Source of the DNA: Hyphomicrobiales bacterium
GTDB lineage: Bacteria > Pseudomonadota > Alphaproteobacteria > Rhizobiales > JAJFHB01
Reading direction: 5' to 3'
Assembly (NCBI GenBank): GCA_021775755.1
Contig: JAJFHE010000033.1
Coordinates: forward strand, 124,001-188,000
Length of the DNA stretch: 64,000 nucleotides
Shown: positions 36,965 through 45,809 of the stretch, piece by piece
Position numbering within the stretch: position 1 is the first letter of the stretch
How the letters are laid out: every line of letters begins with the position of its first letter
Position numbers and translations under genes: made by a program
The notes under the pieces: model-generated
What the model was told of the DNA's origin: nothing
Seen by the model: only the letters and a program-made list of their open reading frames with translations
Database searches by the model: none

Positions 36965-36979
36965 CTAACAAAAGGTTAA
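36965..36979 (-). promoter_or_regulatory. CtrA-like box upstream of the predicted small RNA
   Basis: The minus strand reads TTAA-CCTTTTG-TTAG, one mismatch from the CtrA consensus TTAA-N7-TTAA. It would lie about 25-40 bases upstream of the predicted RNA start, overlapping a -35 position. A further TTAA lies a few bases upstream. Chance occurrence is possible in this AT-rich stretch. Confidence 0.4.
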
Positions 36980-37088
36980 CCGCATACTTAACACGGTTTC
37001 TTTTTTGCAAACGCTCACGTCAAGAATGTCCCACAACGCGACAAATGAGCTGTTTATCAACTACCTTGCGTAAACGTAAGTTCATGAC

Positions 37089-37254
37089 CTAGAACCCCTT
37101 TGATGAGTTCGGATTCACTTTGATGGATCAAATCAGTTCGACCGGTAAGGCGCGGTGCGCAGCGCGTTGCGGGGCATCGGGCAAGCGGCGCAACGTTGCC
37201 GGCGGACTGATTTGATCCACCAAAGTGAATCCGAACTCATCAAAGGAGTTCTAG
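37089..37254. repeat. Inverted-repeat element with 49-bp arms (MITE-like)
   Basis: Left arm 37089-37137 and right arm 37206-37254 are reverse complements with only two mismatches in 49 bases; both ends carry CTAG and the core TTCGGATTCACTTTG. The 68-base centre is GC-rich and non-coding. The right end overlaps the TAG stop of the DUF1192 gene. Size, long terminal inverted repeats and lack of coding content fit a non-autonomous mobile element; a very large hairpin at a transcript end is the alternative. No second copy was seen in the window. Confidence 0.8.
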
Positions 37255-37445
37255 TTACGGAAAAAGGTATCGGCGGCGCTCTTGACGTCCTGTTTAGTGT
37301 CGATCGCGACACGTAACCTGGCAATTTCCACTTCGAGAATTCCGATTCGCTCTTCAAGTTCGTCGACTGAGAGTTTATCAAGGTCTTCACCGATAACGAT
37401 GTCAGCTTTCCGTTTGGCGCCGTCGTCTTCATTGTTCGCCATCAC
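37251..37445 (-). CDS. DUF1192 family small protein
   Basis: A 64-residue protein with DELEERIGILEVEIARLRVA, a short coiled coil typical of DUF1192, a small alphaproteobacterial family with unknown role. It is located between rcdA and the quinone oxidoreductase gene, as in rhizobia. The stop codon lies inside the terminal CTAG of the inverted-repeat element, so the element either ends exactly there or replaced the original tail. Confidence 0.8.
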   Translation of the reverse strand: MMANNEDDGAKRKADIVIGEDLDKLSVDELEERIGILEVEIARLRVAIDTKQDVKSAADTFFRN

Positions 37446-37644
37446 CGTCCTCCACTCGTTCAGCCGTAATCCAGCGCGCGATCATAAGTGATCCGCCAGC
37501 ATCTGCAAATTGTTGCGGCGACCCAGCAGCAAAGCCATGAATTCGCCTCCAAACACTCCCATCTCGTTCTGAAATGTTCTACATAAGCGGCACCGGGAGC
37601 TGGCGAAGCATCCGGGCCAGACAGCACGCAATGAGAGAAACCAG

Positions 37645-38646
37645 ATGCCCGCAGACCTGCCCGATGAAATGACCGCAATCGAGATTACCGCCCCCGGCAA
37701 TGCGGAGGTGTTGCAGGCGCACACCATGCGGCGCCCCTATCCGGAAGAAGGCGAGTTGCTCATCAAGGTCGAGGCCGCGGGCGTCAACCGCCCCGACGTG
37801 CTGCAACGCATGGGACTTTACCCGCCACCGCCCGGCGCGCCTGAAACCCCGGGCCTTGAGATTGCCGGAACGGTTGCCGTGGCAGGCCGCGGCACCAGCC
37901 GCTACAACGAGGGCGATCGCGTGTGCGCGCTCGTTCCAGGCGGCGGCTATGCGGAATATTGCATTGCCGCGGAAGACAATGCCCTGCCCGTCCCGCACGG
38001 ATTCTCCATGCCGGAAGCCGCCGGACTACCGGAAACCTTCTTCACCGTGTGGACCAACGTCTTCCAGCGCGGCCGCCTGCAAAGCGGCGAAACGCTTCTC
38101 ATCCATGGCGGCTCGAGCGGTATCGGCACAACCGCGATCATGCTCGCCAAGGCTTTCGGCGCCACGGTTTTTGCGACCGCAGGCTCACAGGAAAAGTGCG
38201 ACGCCTGCGTGAAGCTCGGTGCCGACCGTGCGATCAACTATCTGGAGGAGGATTATGTTGACGTGATCAAGGCGGAAGCTCCCGCCCGCGGTGCCAATGT
38301 CATCCTTGATATGGTCGGCGGCGATTACATTGAGCGCAACCTCAAGGCCGCCGCGCCCGACGGCCGCGTCGTCAGCATCGCCTTCCTCAACGGCTCAACG
38401 GCGGAGGTCAATTTTATGCCGATGATGCTGAAGCGCCTGACGCTCACAGGCTCCACGCTGCGCGCCCGGTCCGTCGCCGACAAAGCCGTTATCGCGCGCG
38501 AGCTCGAGGAAAAGGTCTGGCCACTGCTCAACGATGGTGCGTTCAAGCCCGTCATCGACAGTACGTTTGCGCTTGCCGATGCCGCCGCCGCCCATGCACG
38601 AATGGAAACCAGCAAGCACATCGGCAAGATCATTCTCACCGCGTGA
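37645..38646 (+). CDS. NAD(P)H quinone oxidoreductase (zinc-free MDR family, PIG3-like)
   Basis: Medium-chain reductase of 333 residues. GroES-like N-terminal half (AAGVNRPDVLQRMGLYPPPP, GLEIAGTVA) and Rossmann half with LIHGGSSGIGTTAIMLAKAF are intact; there are no structural-zinc cysteines, as in quinone oxidoreductases. The TP53I3/PIG3-like start ITAPGNAEVLQ is clear. The physiological substrate is unknown. It is followed by trcR on the same strand after about 120 bases. Confidence 0.9.
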   Translation: MPADLPDEMTAIEITAPGNAEVLQAHTMRRPYPEEGELLIKVEAAGVNRPDVLQRMGLYPPPPGAPETPGLEIAGTVAVAGRGTSRYNEGDRVCALVPGGGYAEYCIAAEDNALPVPHGFSMPEAAGLPETFFTVWTNVFQRGRLQSGETLLIHGGSSGIGTTAIMLAKAFGATVFATAGSQEKCDACVKLGADRAINYLEEDYVDVIKAEAPARGANVILDMVGGDYIERNLKAAAPDGRVVSIAFLNGSTAEVNFMPMMLKRLTLTGSTLRARSVADKAVIARELEEKVWPLLNDGAFKPVIDSTFALADAAAAHARMETSKHIGKIILTA

Positions 38647-38728
38647 GCAAGAAAGTCATTTGCAGACGCCGCATTTCGACATATACAGACGGCATTCCCA
38701 GTTAAATCGCGGTGATTACGGGACTCGT

Positions 38729-38743
38729 GGCCCTTCGAGGGCC
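38729..38743. other. Short perfect dyad in the trcR leader
   Basis: GGCCCT-TCG-AGGGCC lies 25-40 bases upstream of the trcR ATG and just before its GGAGG. It could hide or expose the ribosome-binding site, or be an operator. The stem is only six base pairs. Confidence 0.35.
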
Positions 38744-38767
38744 CGGTGGTCTGGAGGTTATGAATCT

Positions 38768-39640
38768 ATGGCTCAAGCGCCCCTTATGCCCAAGGCGACA
38801 GCCGTCTGGCTTGTCGACAACACATCCCTGACATTCGAGCAGATTGCCGATTTCTGTCAGCTTCACGAGCTTGAGGTCAAAGGCATCGCCGATGGTGATG
38901 TCGCTCAGGGCATCCGCGGCATGGACCCGCTTGCCAACGGCCAGTTGAATCGCGACGAGTTGGAAAATGCGCAGGCCGACGCCGCTTACCGCATGAAAGT
39001 AGCGGAAAGCAAGGTCGAAATCCCTGTCGTCACCACCAAGCGGGGCCCACGCTACACGCCGGTGTCACGGCGCCAGGATCGTCCCGACGCGATTTCCTGG
39101 TTGCTGCGCAATCACCCCGAGCTTACCGATTCGCAGGTCATGAAGCTGGTCGGCACAACCAAGCCGACGATCCAGGCGATTCGCGACCGCACACACTGGA
39201 ATTCCGCAAACATCACGCCGAAAGATCCTGTGACGCTTGGACTGTGTTCGCAGACCGATCTCGACAAAGCGGTTCAGAAGGCCGCCGACAAGGCCGCGCG
39301 CGAGCGCGAAAAACTCGAGAAGGAAGCGCGCAAGGCCGGCACCCTGCTTCCCACGGCTGAAACCGTGGCGGAAGAGGTTGCAGCGGAAGAACCGCAGAGC
39401 GGACATTCCACGCTGCTGACCGCCGAATCCATGGCGGCCTCCGCAGCAGCTGCTGCTGGGGAACCGACCCGCGCGCAGGAAGCAGAAGCCGCCTTTGCGA
39501 CGGATACCAATGCCGCGGCGCAAACCGAAAGCGCGCCCGAGGAAGCCGAAGACGAGACTTACGATGTCGATTCCGTCTTTGCCAAACTTCAGGACCTGAA
39601 GCTCGATGAAACCGAAGAGGATGCCGACGACAAGGCGTGA
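38768..39640 (+). CDS. trcR: DUF1013 family cell-cycle transcriptional regulator TrcR
   Basis: A 290-residue protein. The conserved DUF1013 part (about 1-165) includes KATAVWLVDNTSLTFEQIAD, RQDRPDAISWLLRNHPELTD and VGTTKPTIQAIRDRTHWNS, which read as two helix-turn-helix-like units. The rest is a charged coiled coil followed by an Ala/Glu-rich disordered tail ending DETEEDADDKA. Annotated in related genomes as the cell-cycle regulator TrcR; that name is recalled, not tested. ATG 38768 follows GGAGG; much longer readings are rejected. Confidence 0.85.
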   Translation: MAQAPLMPKATAVWLVDNTSLTFEQIADFCQLHELEVKGIADGDVAQGIRGMDPLANGQLNRDELENAQADAAYRMKVAESKVEIPVVTTKRGPRYTPVSRRQDRPDAISWLLRNHPELTDSQVMKLVGTTKPTIQAIRDRTHWNSANITPKDPVTLGLCSQTDLDKAVQKAADKAAREREKLEKEARKAGTLLPTAETVAEEVAAEEPQSGHSTLLTAESMAASAAAAAGEPTRAQEAEAAFATDTNAAAQTESAPEEAEDETYDVDSVFAKLQDLKLDETEEDADDKA

Positions 39641-39646
39641 AGGCGC

Positions 39647-40435
39647 TTAGTCTGCGACAGGCACCGTGTAATTGAGCGGAAGCCGGCCACCATCGGGATA
39701 AATTGTCTGGCCGGAGATGTAGCTGGCATCGTCGGAGGCCAGGAACGACGCCACGGCGCCGATTTCATCCGGTTCCCCGAGCCGCCCGAGTGGCGTGCGC
39801 GACATGATCTTGCGCCGCGCCTCATCGTCCGTCATGACATTCTTCAAAAGCTCGGTGTTGATGCTGCCGGGTCCGATGGCGTTTACGCGAATGCCGTGCG
39901 GTGCCAGCGACAGCGCCATAACCTTGGTGAGCTGATTGACCCCGCCCTTCGACACCGAATACGGCACTTGATTGGGGATGGCAAAGACCGCGTTTACCGA
40001 CGACATGTTGATGATCGCCCCGGGCGCGCGGCCCTCGCCGACCTGTTCGACCATCTGACGCGCCACGGCTTGTCCGACGAGAAACACGCCTTTGAGATTG
40101 ACGCGCAGGACGCGGTCAAAATCCTCTTCCGAAATATCGAGAAACTCCGCTGAGTGAATAATACCGGCATTGTTGACCAGGATATCGACACTGCCAAAAG
40201 CATCGACCGTCTCGGCAACCATGTTGCGGACATCAAGCCGTTCGCCCACGTCGCAGGCAATGAACATCGCCTCGGTTCCCGCTTCCTTGACCTCCTCGGC
40301 CGCCTTGGCGCCCGCTGTTTCTTCAACATCGGCAAGCACGACCTTTGCGCCGTCCTGCGCCATTCGGCGCGCGCAGGCCAGTCCGATTCCATTCGCGGCG
40401 CCCGTGACAATGGCAACCTTGTTGGCGAGCTTCAT
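39647..40435 (-). CDS. Short-chain dehydrogenase/reductase
   Basis: Classical SDR of 262 residues. NAD(P)-binding VTGAANGIGLACARRMA, the NNAG motif in DILVNNAGIIHSAEF, catalytic Ser in IINMSSVNAV, and the YSVSKGGV active-site Tyr/Lys are present; VVLADVEE after strand 2 suggests NAD preference. ATG 40435 has GAGGGGAAAG upstream; a longer reading to 40519 is not used. It is convergent with trcR. Substrate unknown. Confidence 0.92.
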   Translation of the reverse strand: MKLANKVAIVTGAANGIGLACARRMAQDGAKVVLADVEETAGAKAAEEVKEAGTEAMFIACDVGERLDVRNMVAETVDAFGSVDILVNNAGIIHSAEFLDISEEDFDRVLRVNLKGVFLVGQAVARQMVEQVGEGRAPGAIINMSSVNAVFAIPNQVPYSVSKGGVNQLTKVMALSLAPHGIRVNAIGPGSINTELLKNVMTDDEARRKIMSRTPLGRLGEPDEIGAVASFLASDDASYISGQTIYPDGGRLPLNYTVPVAD

Positions 40436-40631
40436 ATCTTTCCCCTCAAGAACTTTACCGCCGGCACCGGCTCCGGCGCGCAGCGGGCGCACTTTGCAAC
40501 GCTTCGCGGCTGTCATCAAGGATTGTGACGGCCATATCTACCAGCGGCAAAGACTTTACGGTTTTCAAACGACTTTGTGATTTGCTGGCACGAAAGCCGG
40601 AACAACGCGGCGGACGGCAGGCGGCAAGTCA

Positions 40632-41597
40632 ATGAGCACAAATTCAATCCCGGTTCTTCCCTCGCCCCTTTTGTGGCTGGCCTTGGGGGGAATCTGCGCT
40701 GTCGATTTCGTTTGGATCGTCATTTCCGGATTTTCAGTAAACTTCACTGGCGGGAGCGCAATTGCCATTGTGGCAGCAATTCTCGCGGCCGTGGCAGTGT
40801 TCTACACTTTGCTCCGTCCCATACCGCAGATCAGCGGCTTGTGCACATCGCTGTTGTTTCTGATTGTCCTGCCGAACGCCATCGCAACATTCAGCTATCT
40901 GACGACAAGCCTCAATTTCCCGCTTCTCGATTCCACATATGCTTCGGTAGACCGGGCCATGGGTTTCGATTGGCCGGCGTTTCTTGCATGGACCAATGAC
41001 CACCCGTTGATCGGCAAGATCCTGATACTCGCCTATCACAGCTCGACATTTCAGATGCTGGCGGTAGTGGTGATACTTTCCGCAACTGGGCGGCTCGCCC
41101 ATCTCAACGAATTTCTTTCGCTTTTCCTGGTTACCGTCTCCGTCGTCATTGTGCTGGCAGGCCTTTTTCCGGCTGCTGGCGCATATGCCTTTTACATGCC
41201 CGCGCCGGAAGCATTTGCAAATCTCAACCCCGAAGCCGGCATGTGGCACTACGAGCACTTCAACGGGTTGCGCGACGGGTCCCTCCGGCATCTCGATCTG
41301 GCAACTGCGGAAGGACTGGTAACATTCCCGTCATTCCACACCTGCCTGGCCATCATTACGGCCTGGTCGCTACGCGAAATGCGATGGCTGTTCATTCCTG
41401 CTATCGCTTTGAATACAGTGGTCATCGTCTCCACATTGCCGGAAGGCGGGCATCACCTGATCGATGTGATCGTCGGCGCGGGAATTGCCCTGACCGTGCT
41501 TGCAGTTGCGTCAGCATGGCGCCGGAAACTGCGGACACGTTCGCAATCACAAGAGAACGTTGCCATCGCGGCAGCCACAAGCCCGGTCACGCAGTAA
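40632..41597 (+). CDS. PAP2-family phosphatase / inositolphosphotransferase-like membrane protein
   Basis: Polytopic membrane protein of 321 residues with six or more hydrophobic helices. The PAP2 catalytic blocks are FPSFHTCLAIITAWSLREM (SFH with the catalytic His) and EGGHHLIDVIVGAGIAL (with the second His and Asp). This arrangement matches the PAP2_3 (Aur1/Ipt1-like) subgroup. The enzyme probably acts on a lipid or polyprenol phosphate at the membrane; the precise substrate cannot be told. GGCGGCAAG precedes the ATG. Confidence 0.85.
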   Translation: MSTNSIPVLPSPLLWLALGGICAVDFVWIVISGFSVNFTGGSAIAIVAAILAAVAVFYTLLRPIPQISGLCTSLLFLIVLPNAIATFSYLTTSLNFPLLDSTYASVDRAMGFDWPAFLAWTNDHPLIGKILILAYHSSTFQMLAVVVILSATGRLAHLNEFLSLFLVTVSVVIVLAGLFPAAGAYAFYMPAPEAFANLNPEAGMWHYEHFNGLRDGSLRHLDLATAEGLVTFPSFHTCLAIITAWSLREMRWLFIPAIALNTVVIVSTLPEGGHHLIDVIVGAGIALTVLAVASAWRRKLRTRSQSQENVAIAAATSPVTQ

Positions 41598-41690
41598 ACC
41601 CGTTTGGTTCGCAATGCGTTGCGTACGGCGCGTTCATTTGCTTATTTGAGCGCCGCAACCTTAACGCCCTCCAGATGCCAGGCGCAGATC

Positions 41691-43319
41691 ATGACCGCAA
41701 ATCCCTACGAAACCGACCTCGACAAGACGGCCGCGAACTACCAGCCGTTGTCGCCACTGACATTTCTGGACCGTGCCGCAAAAGTCTTTCCCGATCATTG
41801 CGCCATCATCCACGGCAGTCAGCGCATCGATTATGCGGAATTTTACAAGCGCTCCAGGCGGCTTGCCTCGGCGCTCGCCGCATACGGCATCGGCAAGGGC
41901 GATACCGTATCGGTCATGCTTTCAAACACGCCGCCAATGCTCGAGGCGCACTATGGCGTGCCAATGACCGGCGGGATCCTCAACAGTCTCAACACGCGCC
42001 TCGACGCCGCGGCGCTCGCCTTCATTCTCGATCATGCCGAGGCGAAGGTGCTGATCACCGACCGCGAATTCGCCCCGGCAGTGAAGGAGGCGTTGAGCCT
42101 GTGCGAGGCATCGCCACTTGTCATCGACTATGACGATCCGCAGTTTCCGCAGACCGGTGAGCATCTGGGCGACATCGAGTACGAAGACTTCATCGCCGGA
42201 GGCGACGAAAATTACGCCTGGTCGTTGCCTGACGATGAATGGCAGTCGATTTCGCTCAATTACACATCCGGCACGACCGGCAACCCCAAGGGCGTCGTCT
42301 ATCACCACCGCGGCGCCTACCTTATGGGGCAAACCAACACGGTTTCGGTCGAACTTGGCCGGCATCCCGTCTATCTGTGGACCCTGCCAATGTTCCACTG
42401 CAACGGCTGGTGCTATCCCTGGACCCTGTCCATGGTCGCGGGCACGCATGTGTGCCTGCGCTGGGTGCGTGCCGACGCCATATACAAAGCGCTTGCCGAT
42501 CACAAGGTTTCGCATCTGTGCGGCGCGCCGATTGTCATGTCGACGATACTCAACGCACCGGCCGATGAGCGGTGCGAGCTGTCACATCGCGTCCGCTTCG
42601 TCACCGCCGCTGCACCGCCGCCCGAAGCGGTGCTGGCGGGAATGGCCGATGCCGGCTTCGATGTCGTGCACGTTTACGGCCTCACCGAAAGCTATGGACC
42701 GGCGGTCGTCAACGAATGGCGCGCTGAATGGGACGAACTGCCACCGGACGAGCGCGCATCGTTCAAGGCACGTCAGGGCGTCACCACGCCGTCGCTTGAG
42801 GACATCGCCATCTGTGATCCCGAAACCATGCAGCCTGTGCCCCGCGATGGCGAAACCATCGGCGAGGTGATGCTGCGCGGCAACATCGTCATGAAGGGCT
42901 ATCTCAAGAACCCTTCCGCAACGAAGGAGGCGTTTGGCGGCGGCTGGTTCCACACCGGCGATCTCGGCGTCTGGCATGCCGATGGCTATATTCAGCTAAA
43001 GGACCGCTCCAAGGACATCATCATTTCCGGCGGCGAAAACATTTCGTCGATCGAAGTCGAGGACACACTCTACAAGCATCCTGCGGTTCAGGCCGTTGCG
43101 GTCGTGGCCAAGCCCGATGACAAATGGGGCGAAACGCCTTGTGCCTTTGTCGAGCTGAAGCCGGGAACGGAGGCAACCGCGGAGGAATTAATCGAATTCG
43201 CCCGCGCCAATCTTGCGCGTTTCAAATGTCCGCGCCATGTCGTTTTTGCAGAGCTTCCGAAGACCTCAACAGGCAAGATTCAGAAGTTCAAACTGCGCAC
43301 CATCGCATCAGGCACCTGA
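41691..43319 (+). CDS. Acyl-CoA synthetase (AMP-forming, medium-chain type)
   Basis: ANL-superfamily ligase of 542 residues that activates a carboxylic acid to its CoA ester. Motifs: P-loop YTSGTTGNPKGVVYHHRG, VYGLTESYGP, the GWFHTGDLGVWHADGY block, SKDIIISGGENISSIEVED, and the C-terminal catalytic Lys in KTSTGKIQKFKLR. The start MTANPYETDLDKTAANYQPL suits the AlkK-like medium-chain group. ATG 41691 is chosen over a longer frame from 41604. It lies 94 bases after the PAP2 gene and may be co-transcribed. Confidence 0.92.
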   Translation: MTANPYETDLDKTAANYQPLSPLTFLDRAAKVFPDHCAIIHGSQRIDYAEFYKRSRRLASALAAYGIGKGDTVSVMLSNTPPMLEAHYGVPMTGGILNSLNTRLDAAALAFILDHAEAKVLITDREFAPAVKEALSLCEASPLVIDYDDPQFPQTGEHLGDIEYEDFIAGGDENYAWSLPDDEWQSISLNYTSGTTGNPKGVVYHHRGAYLMGQTNTVSVELGRHPVYLWTLPMFHCNGWCYPWTLSMVAGTHVCLRWVRADAIYKALADHKVSHLCGAPIVMSTILNAPADERCELSHRVRFVTAAAPPPEAVLAGMADAGFDVVHVYGLTESYGPAVVNEWRAEWDELPPDERASFKARQGVTTPSLEDIAICDPETMQPVPRDGETIGEVMLRGNIVMKGYLKNPSATKEAFGGGWFHTGDLGVWHADGYIQLKDRSKDIIISGGENISSIEVEDTLYKHPAVQAVAVVAKPDDKWGETPCAFVELKPGTEATAEELIEFARANLARFKCPRHVVFAELPKTSTGKIQKFKLRTIASGT

Positions 43320-43343
43320 CACTGCCATCATCGGCAAGACGCG

Positions 43344-43380
43344 AAAAAAAGACCGCGCCGCCCCGGAAGGGCGCGCGGCC
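43344..43380 (-). terminator. Terminator of the DUF465 gene
   Basis: On the minus strand a GC-rich hairpin (CCGCGC and GCCC arms around TTCC, complemented by GGGGC and GGCGCGG with a small bulge; 43380-43352) is followed by TCTTTTTTT (43352-43344). Confidence 0.75.
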
Positions 43381-43408
43381 TACTTGATTCTGCTTATCCT
43401 GACGTCTG

Positions 43409-43591
43409 TCAGGCGACCTGCTCGTCGGTGTTTTCGAGATTAGCAATCTCGTCCTTGATGCGAAGCTTCTGACGCTTGAGATCCGAAATCCGGAGACTGT
43501 CTGACGTCCCCAATTTCATTTCTTCTTCGATCGCTGCTTCCAACGCATGATGCTGTTCAGTCAATTCCGCAAGATGCGCATCTGTCGACAT
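43409..43591 (-). CDS. DUF465 (YdcH) family protein, copy 1
   Basis: A 60-residue coiled-coil protein: HLAELTEQHHALEAAIEEEM and LRISDLKRQKLRIKDEIANL, the DUF465/YdcH pattern ending in the conserved LK-QKL-KDEI. Function unknown for the family. ATG 43591 is preferred since GGAGG lies nine bases upstream; an ATG two codons earlier (43597) is only three bases from it. A second copy lies divergently at 43796. Confidence 0.85.
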   Translation of the reverse strand: MSTDAHLAELTEQHHALEAAIEEEMKLGTSDSLRISDLKRQKLRIKDEIANLENTDEQVA

Positions 43592-43795
43592 GAGCATCGT
43601 CCTCCATTTGTCCGTGGGCTACATAGCCAAGTTTGACACAACGATGACAGTTTGTCGACGCGCCGGGCCCCTGATCGTGGACAAACTGTTACCTGAAACC
43701 GGCAACCCCCGATGCAAACCGGGCAGACACTTGATGTCGACGTAATTTCCAGCGACACTTGGCCTCGCATGCTTGAACATGCGCGAGGATATTTC

Positions 43796-44002
43796 ATGGC
43801 CGACATCGACAAAGATGAATTGCGCGGCCGCCTGGAGGAGCTCAGGCAGCAGCACCGCGATCTCGATGGTGCGATTGCAAGCCTTGAGGTGTCAGGTATC
43901 GGGGACCAGCTCCAACTGCGCCGCCTGAAAAAACAGAAACTTATGCTGAAGGATGAAATGCAGCAGGTGGAAGACCGGCTGCTGCCAGATATTATCGCTT
44001 AA
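43796..44002 (+). CDS. DUF465 (YdcH) family protein, copy 2
   Basis: A 68-residue coiled-coil protein: MADIDKDELRGRLEELRQQH and LQLRRLKKQKLMLKDEMQQV. It shares the LK-QKL-LKDE end with the divergent copy at 43409-43591, so the two are probably an old inverted duplication. The short form from ATG 43796 fits the family; a longer reading from 43712 adds unrelated sequence. Function unknown. Confidence 0.82.
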   Translation: MADIDKDELRGRLEELRQQHRDLDGAIASLEVSGIGDQLQLRRLKKQKLMLKDEMQQVEDRLLPDIIA

Positions 44003-44045
44003 GTGATCGGCATTATCGCTTAGCCGACCAGGATTGCGGGGCGAA

Positions 44046-44765
44046 TCAGCCGCCGTTTTTCGCCTTGTGCTCATACATCGCAAGATCGGCGCGTGCGAGC
44101 GCGGTTGCGATGTCCGGAGTCTCGTCGACGGATGACGTACCCGCCGATGCCGACATAGATAACTCGGCGCCTTCGAACTCAACCGGTGTGCCGGCCAGGA
44201 CCTCAAGCAGGGAGGCCGCTTTCTGCTCCGCCATCTCCACGCCGGTCTGCATGAGTATTAGCCCGAACTCGTCGCCGCCCAGACGGCCGACCACATCCGA
44301 CTGGCGCACGTTTTCGATCAGCAGCAGCGCCACACGTTTCAGTACCGCGTCGCCGGCCGCATGGCCATAAACGTCATTGACCTCTTTGAAGCCGTCCAGA
44401 TCGATGAATACCAGGCTCGCCTTGGCTCCGTAGCGCTTGGTGTAGGATTGCGTGCGGGCGAGCTCGCGCTCAAACGCGCGCCGGTTCAACATGGGCACCA
44501 GGGGATCCTGATCCGCCACGTCTTCCATTTCACGCAAGCGCTTGCGGCTCTGTTCGAGATCGCGCTTCAGACGGTCAACCTCGCCCATCAGCGTCATTAC
44601 CGCCGAGCGCACCTGAGGCGACAGTTCCTCAGCCGGTATACCCATTACGGATGCGGTATCGCGCGGCGCCGTGCCGGCGCGCTCAGGCGCGGGAACACCG
44701 TCGCGGGCAGCATGCTCCCGCGGCGCTACTGCACCGGTTACCGGCTGGGTTTCTCCGATCTTCAT
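44046..44765 (-). CDS. GGDEF-domain diguanylate cyclase
   Basis: Soluble 239-residue protein predicted to make cyclic di-GMP. The N-terminal about 60 residues are Pro/Ala-rich, a coiled-coil linker (VMTLMGEVDRLKRDLEQSRK) follows, then the GGDEF domain (about 80-239) with DQDPLVPMLNRRAFERELA, VFIDLDGFKEVNDVYGHAAG and the intact active site VVGRLGGDEFGLIL. The I-site RXXD is not apparent. No EAL domain or membrane segment is present. ATG 44765 follows GGGAAG; longer readings are rejected. Confidence 0.9.
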   Translation of the reverse strand: MKIGETQPVTGAVAPREHAARDGVPAPERAGTAPRDTASVMGIPAEELSPQVRSAVMTLMGEVDRLKRDLEQSRKRLREMEDVADQDPLVPMLNRRAFERELARTQSYTKRYGAKASLVFIDLDGFKEVNDVYGHAAGDAVLKRVALLLIENVRQSDVVGRLGGDEFGLILMQTGVEMAEQKAASLLEVLAGTPVEFEGAELSMSASAGTSSVDETPDIATALARADLAMYEHKAKNGG

Positions 44766-44949
44766 GTATCTTCCCGGGTCCTGCGAGTTTGGACCGGCTA
44801 CGACCGAATCACCAAGGAGTATATCGCGAAAGTAGTAACTTGGCATGTCTGCCGCAAACCTTGGCCGGTGGCGGCGGCGCGTTGACGCTTGCCGGGCCGC
44901 GCAGGACAGGACAATATGAACCCCGGGTGCACCAGCGGGGAAGCGCAAG

Positions 44950-45786
44950 ATGACACGGACTGCGGCGTCGCAAATCAGTGAAAACTACGCACGGGACGGC
45001 TACTACTTCCCTTTGCGCGCAATGAGCTCCGATGAAGCGGCGGGCTATGTTGCGAAGCTGGAAGCGCACGAGGCGAGGCACGACGGCCCGCTGCAGTCCA
45101 ACAGGCGCCACCAGATGCATCTGATCTTCACCTGGGCAAACGAGCTTGTGCGTCATCCAGCGATCCTCGATGCGGTCGAGGAGGTCATCGGGCCGAACAT
45201 CTTGTGCTGGGTAACGAACTTCTTCATCAAGGAACCGCAAGACGGCGGCTTCGTTTCCTGGCACCAGGACGCAACCTACTGGGGCCTCGAGCCGCACGAC
45301 CAGATCATTACTGCATGGCTGGCGCTTTCCGATGCCCCGATCGAAAGTGGTGCGATGAAGTTTCTCGCCGGCAGTCACCGCGACGGCCCGATCGAGCACC
45401 AAGACACGTTCCACGAAAAGAACCTGCTCACCCGCGGCCAGGAAATCACCGTCAACGTTGATGAGAGCCAGACAACCGACGTGCCGCTAGGGGCGGGCGA
45501 GTTCTCGTTGCACCACGTACTCCTGACGCACGGATCGCATCCCAATCTGACCGGAAACCGCCGTATCGGTTTGGCCATCCGCTACATCCCCACAACGGTT
45601 CGCCAAACCAAGATACGCGATACGGCAATGCTGGTGCGCGGCGTCGACGACAACGGTCATTTCGATTTGCTCCCCGACCCCAAATCGGATCTGGATGAAG
45701 CGTCCCTTGCGGTTCACGCCGATGCCACGCAGCGGCTCGTCGCGGCGCTTTATTCCGGCACCGACAGGACCGAGATGCGCGCCTGA
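44950..45786 (+). CDS. Phytanoyl-CoA dioxygenase (PhyH) family protein
   Basis: Fe(II)/2-oxoglutarate-dependent oxygenase of 278 residues. The iron ligands are visible as HxD in FVSWHQDATYWGLEP and the distal His in LLTHGSHPNLTGNRRIGLAI, which also holds the Arg for 2-oxoglutarate. This family hydroxylates diverse small molecules (phytanoyl-CoA, ectoine, other natural products). Start MTRTAASQISENYARDGYYF matches relatives. It lies 23 bases before a CoA-ester lyase on the same strand, suggesting a linked catabolic step. Confidence 0.88.
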   Translation: MTRTAASQISENYARDGYYFPLRAMSSDEAAGYVAKLEAHEARHDGPLQSNRRHQMHLIFTWANELVRHPAILDAVEEVIGPNILCWVTNFFIKEPQDGGFVSWHQDATYWGLEPHDQIITAWLALSDAPIESGAMKFLAGSHRDGPIEHQDTFHEKNLLTRGQEITVNVDESQTTDVPLGAGEFSLHHVLLTHGSHPNLTGNRRIGLAIRYIPTTVRQTKIRDTAMLVRGVDDNGHFDLLPDPKSDLDEASLAVHADATQRLVAALYSGTDRTEMRA

Positions 45787-45809
45787 ACGCGGCACCTGAC
45801 AGGAACTCC

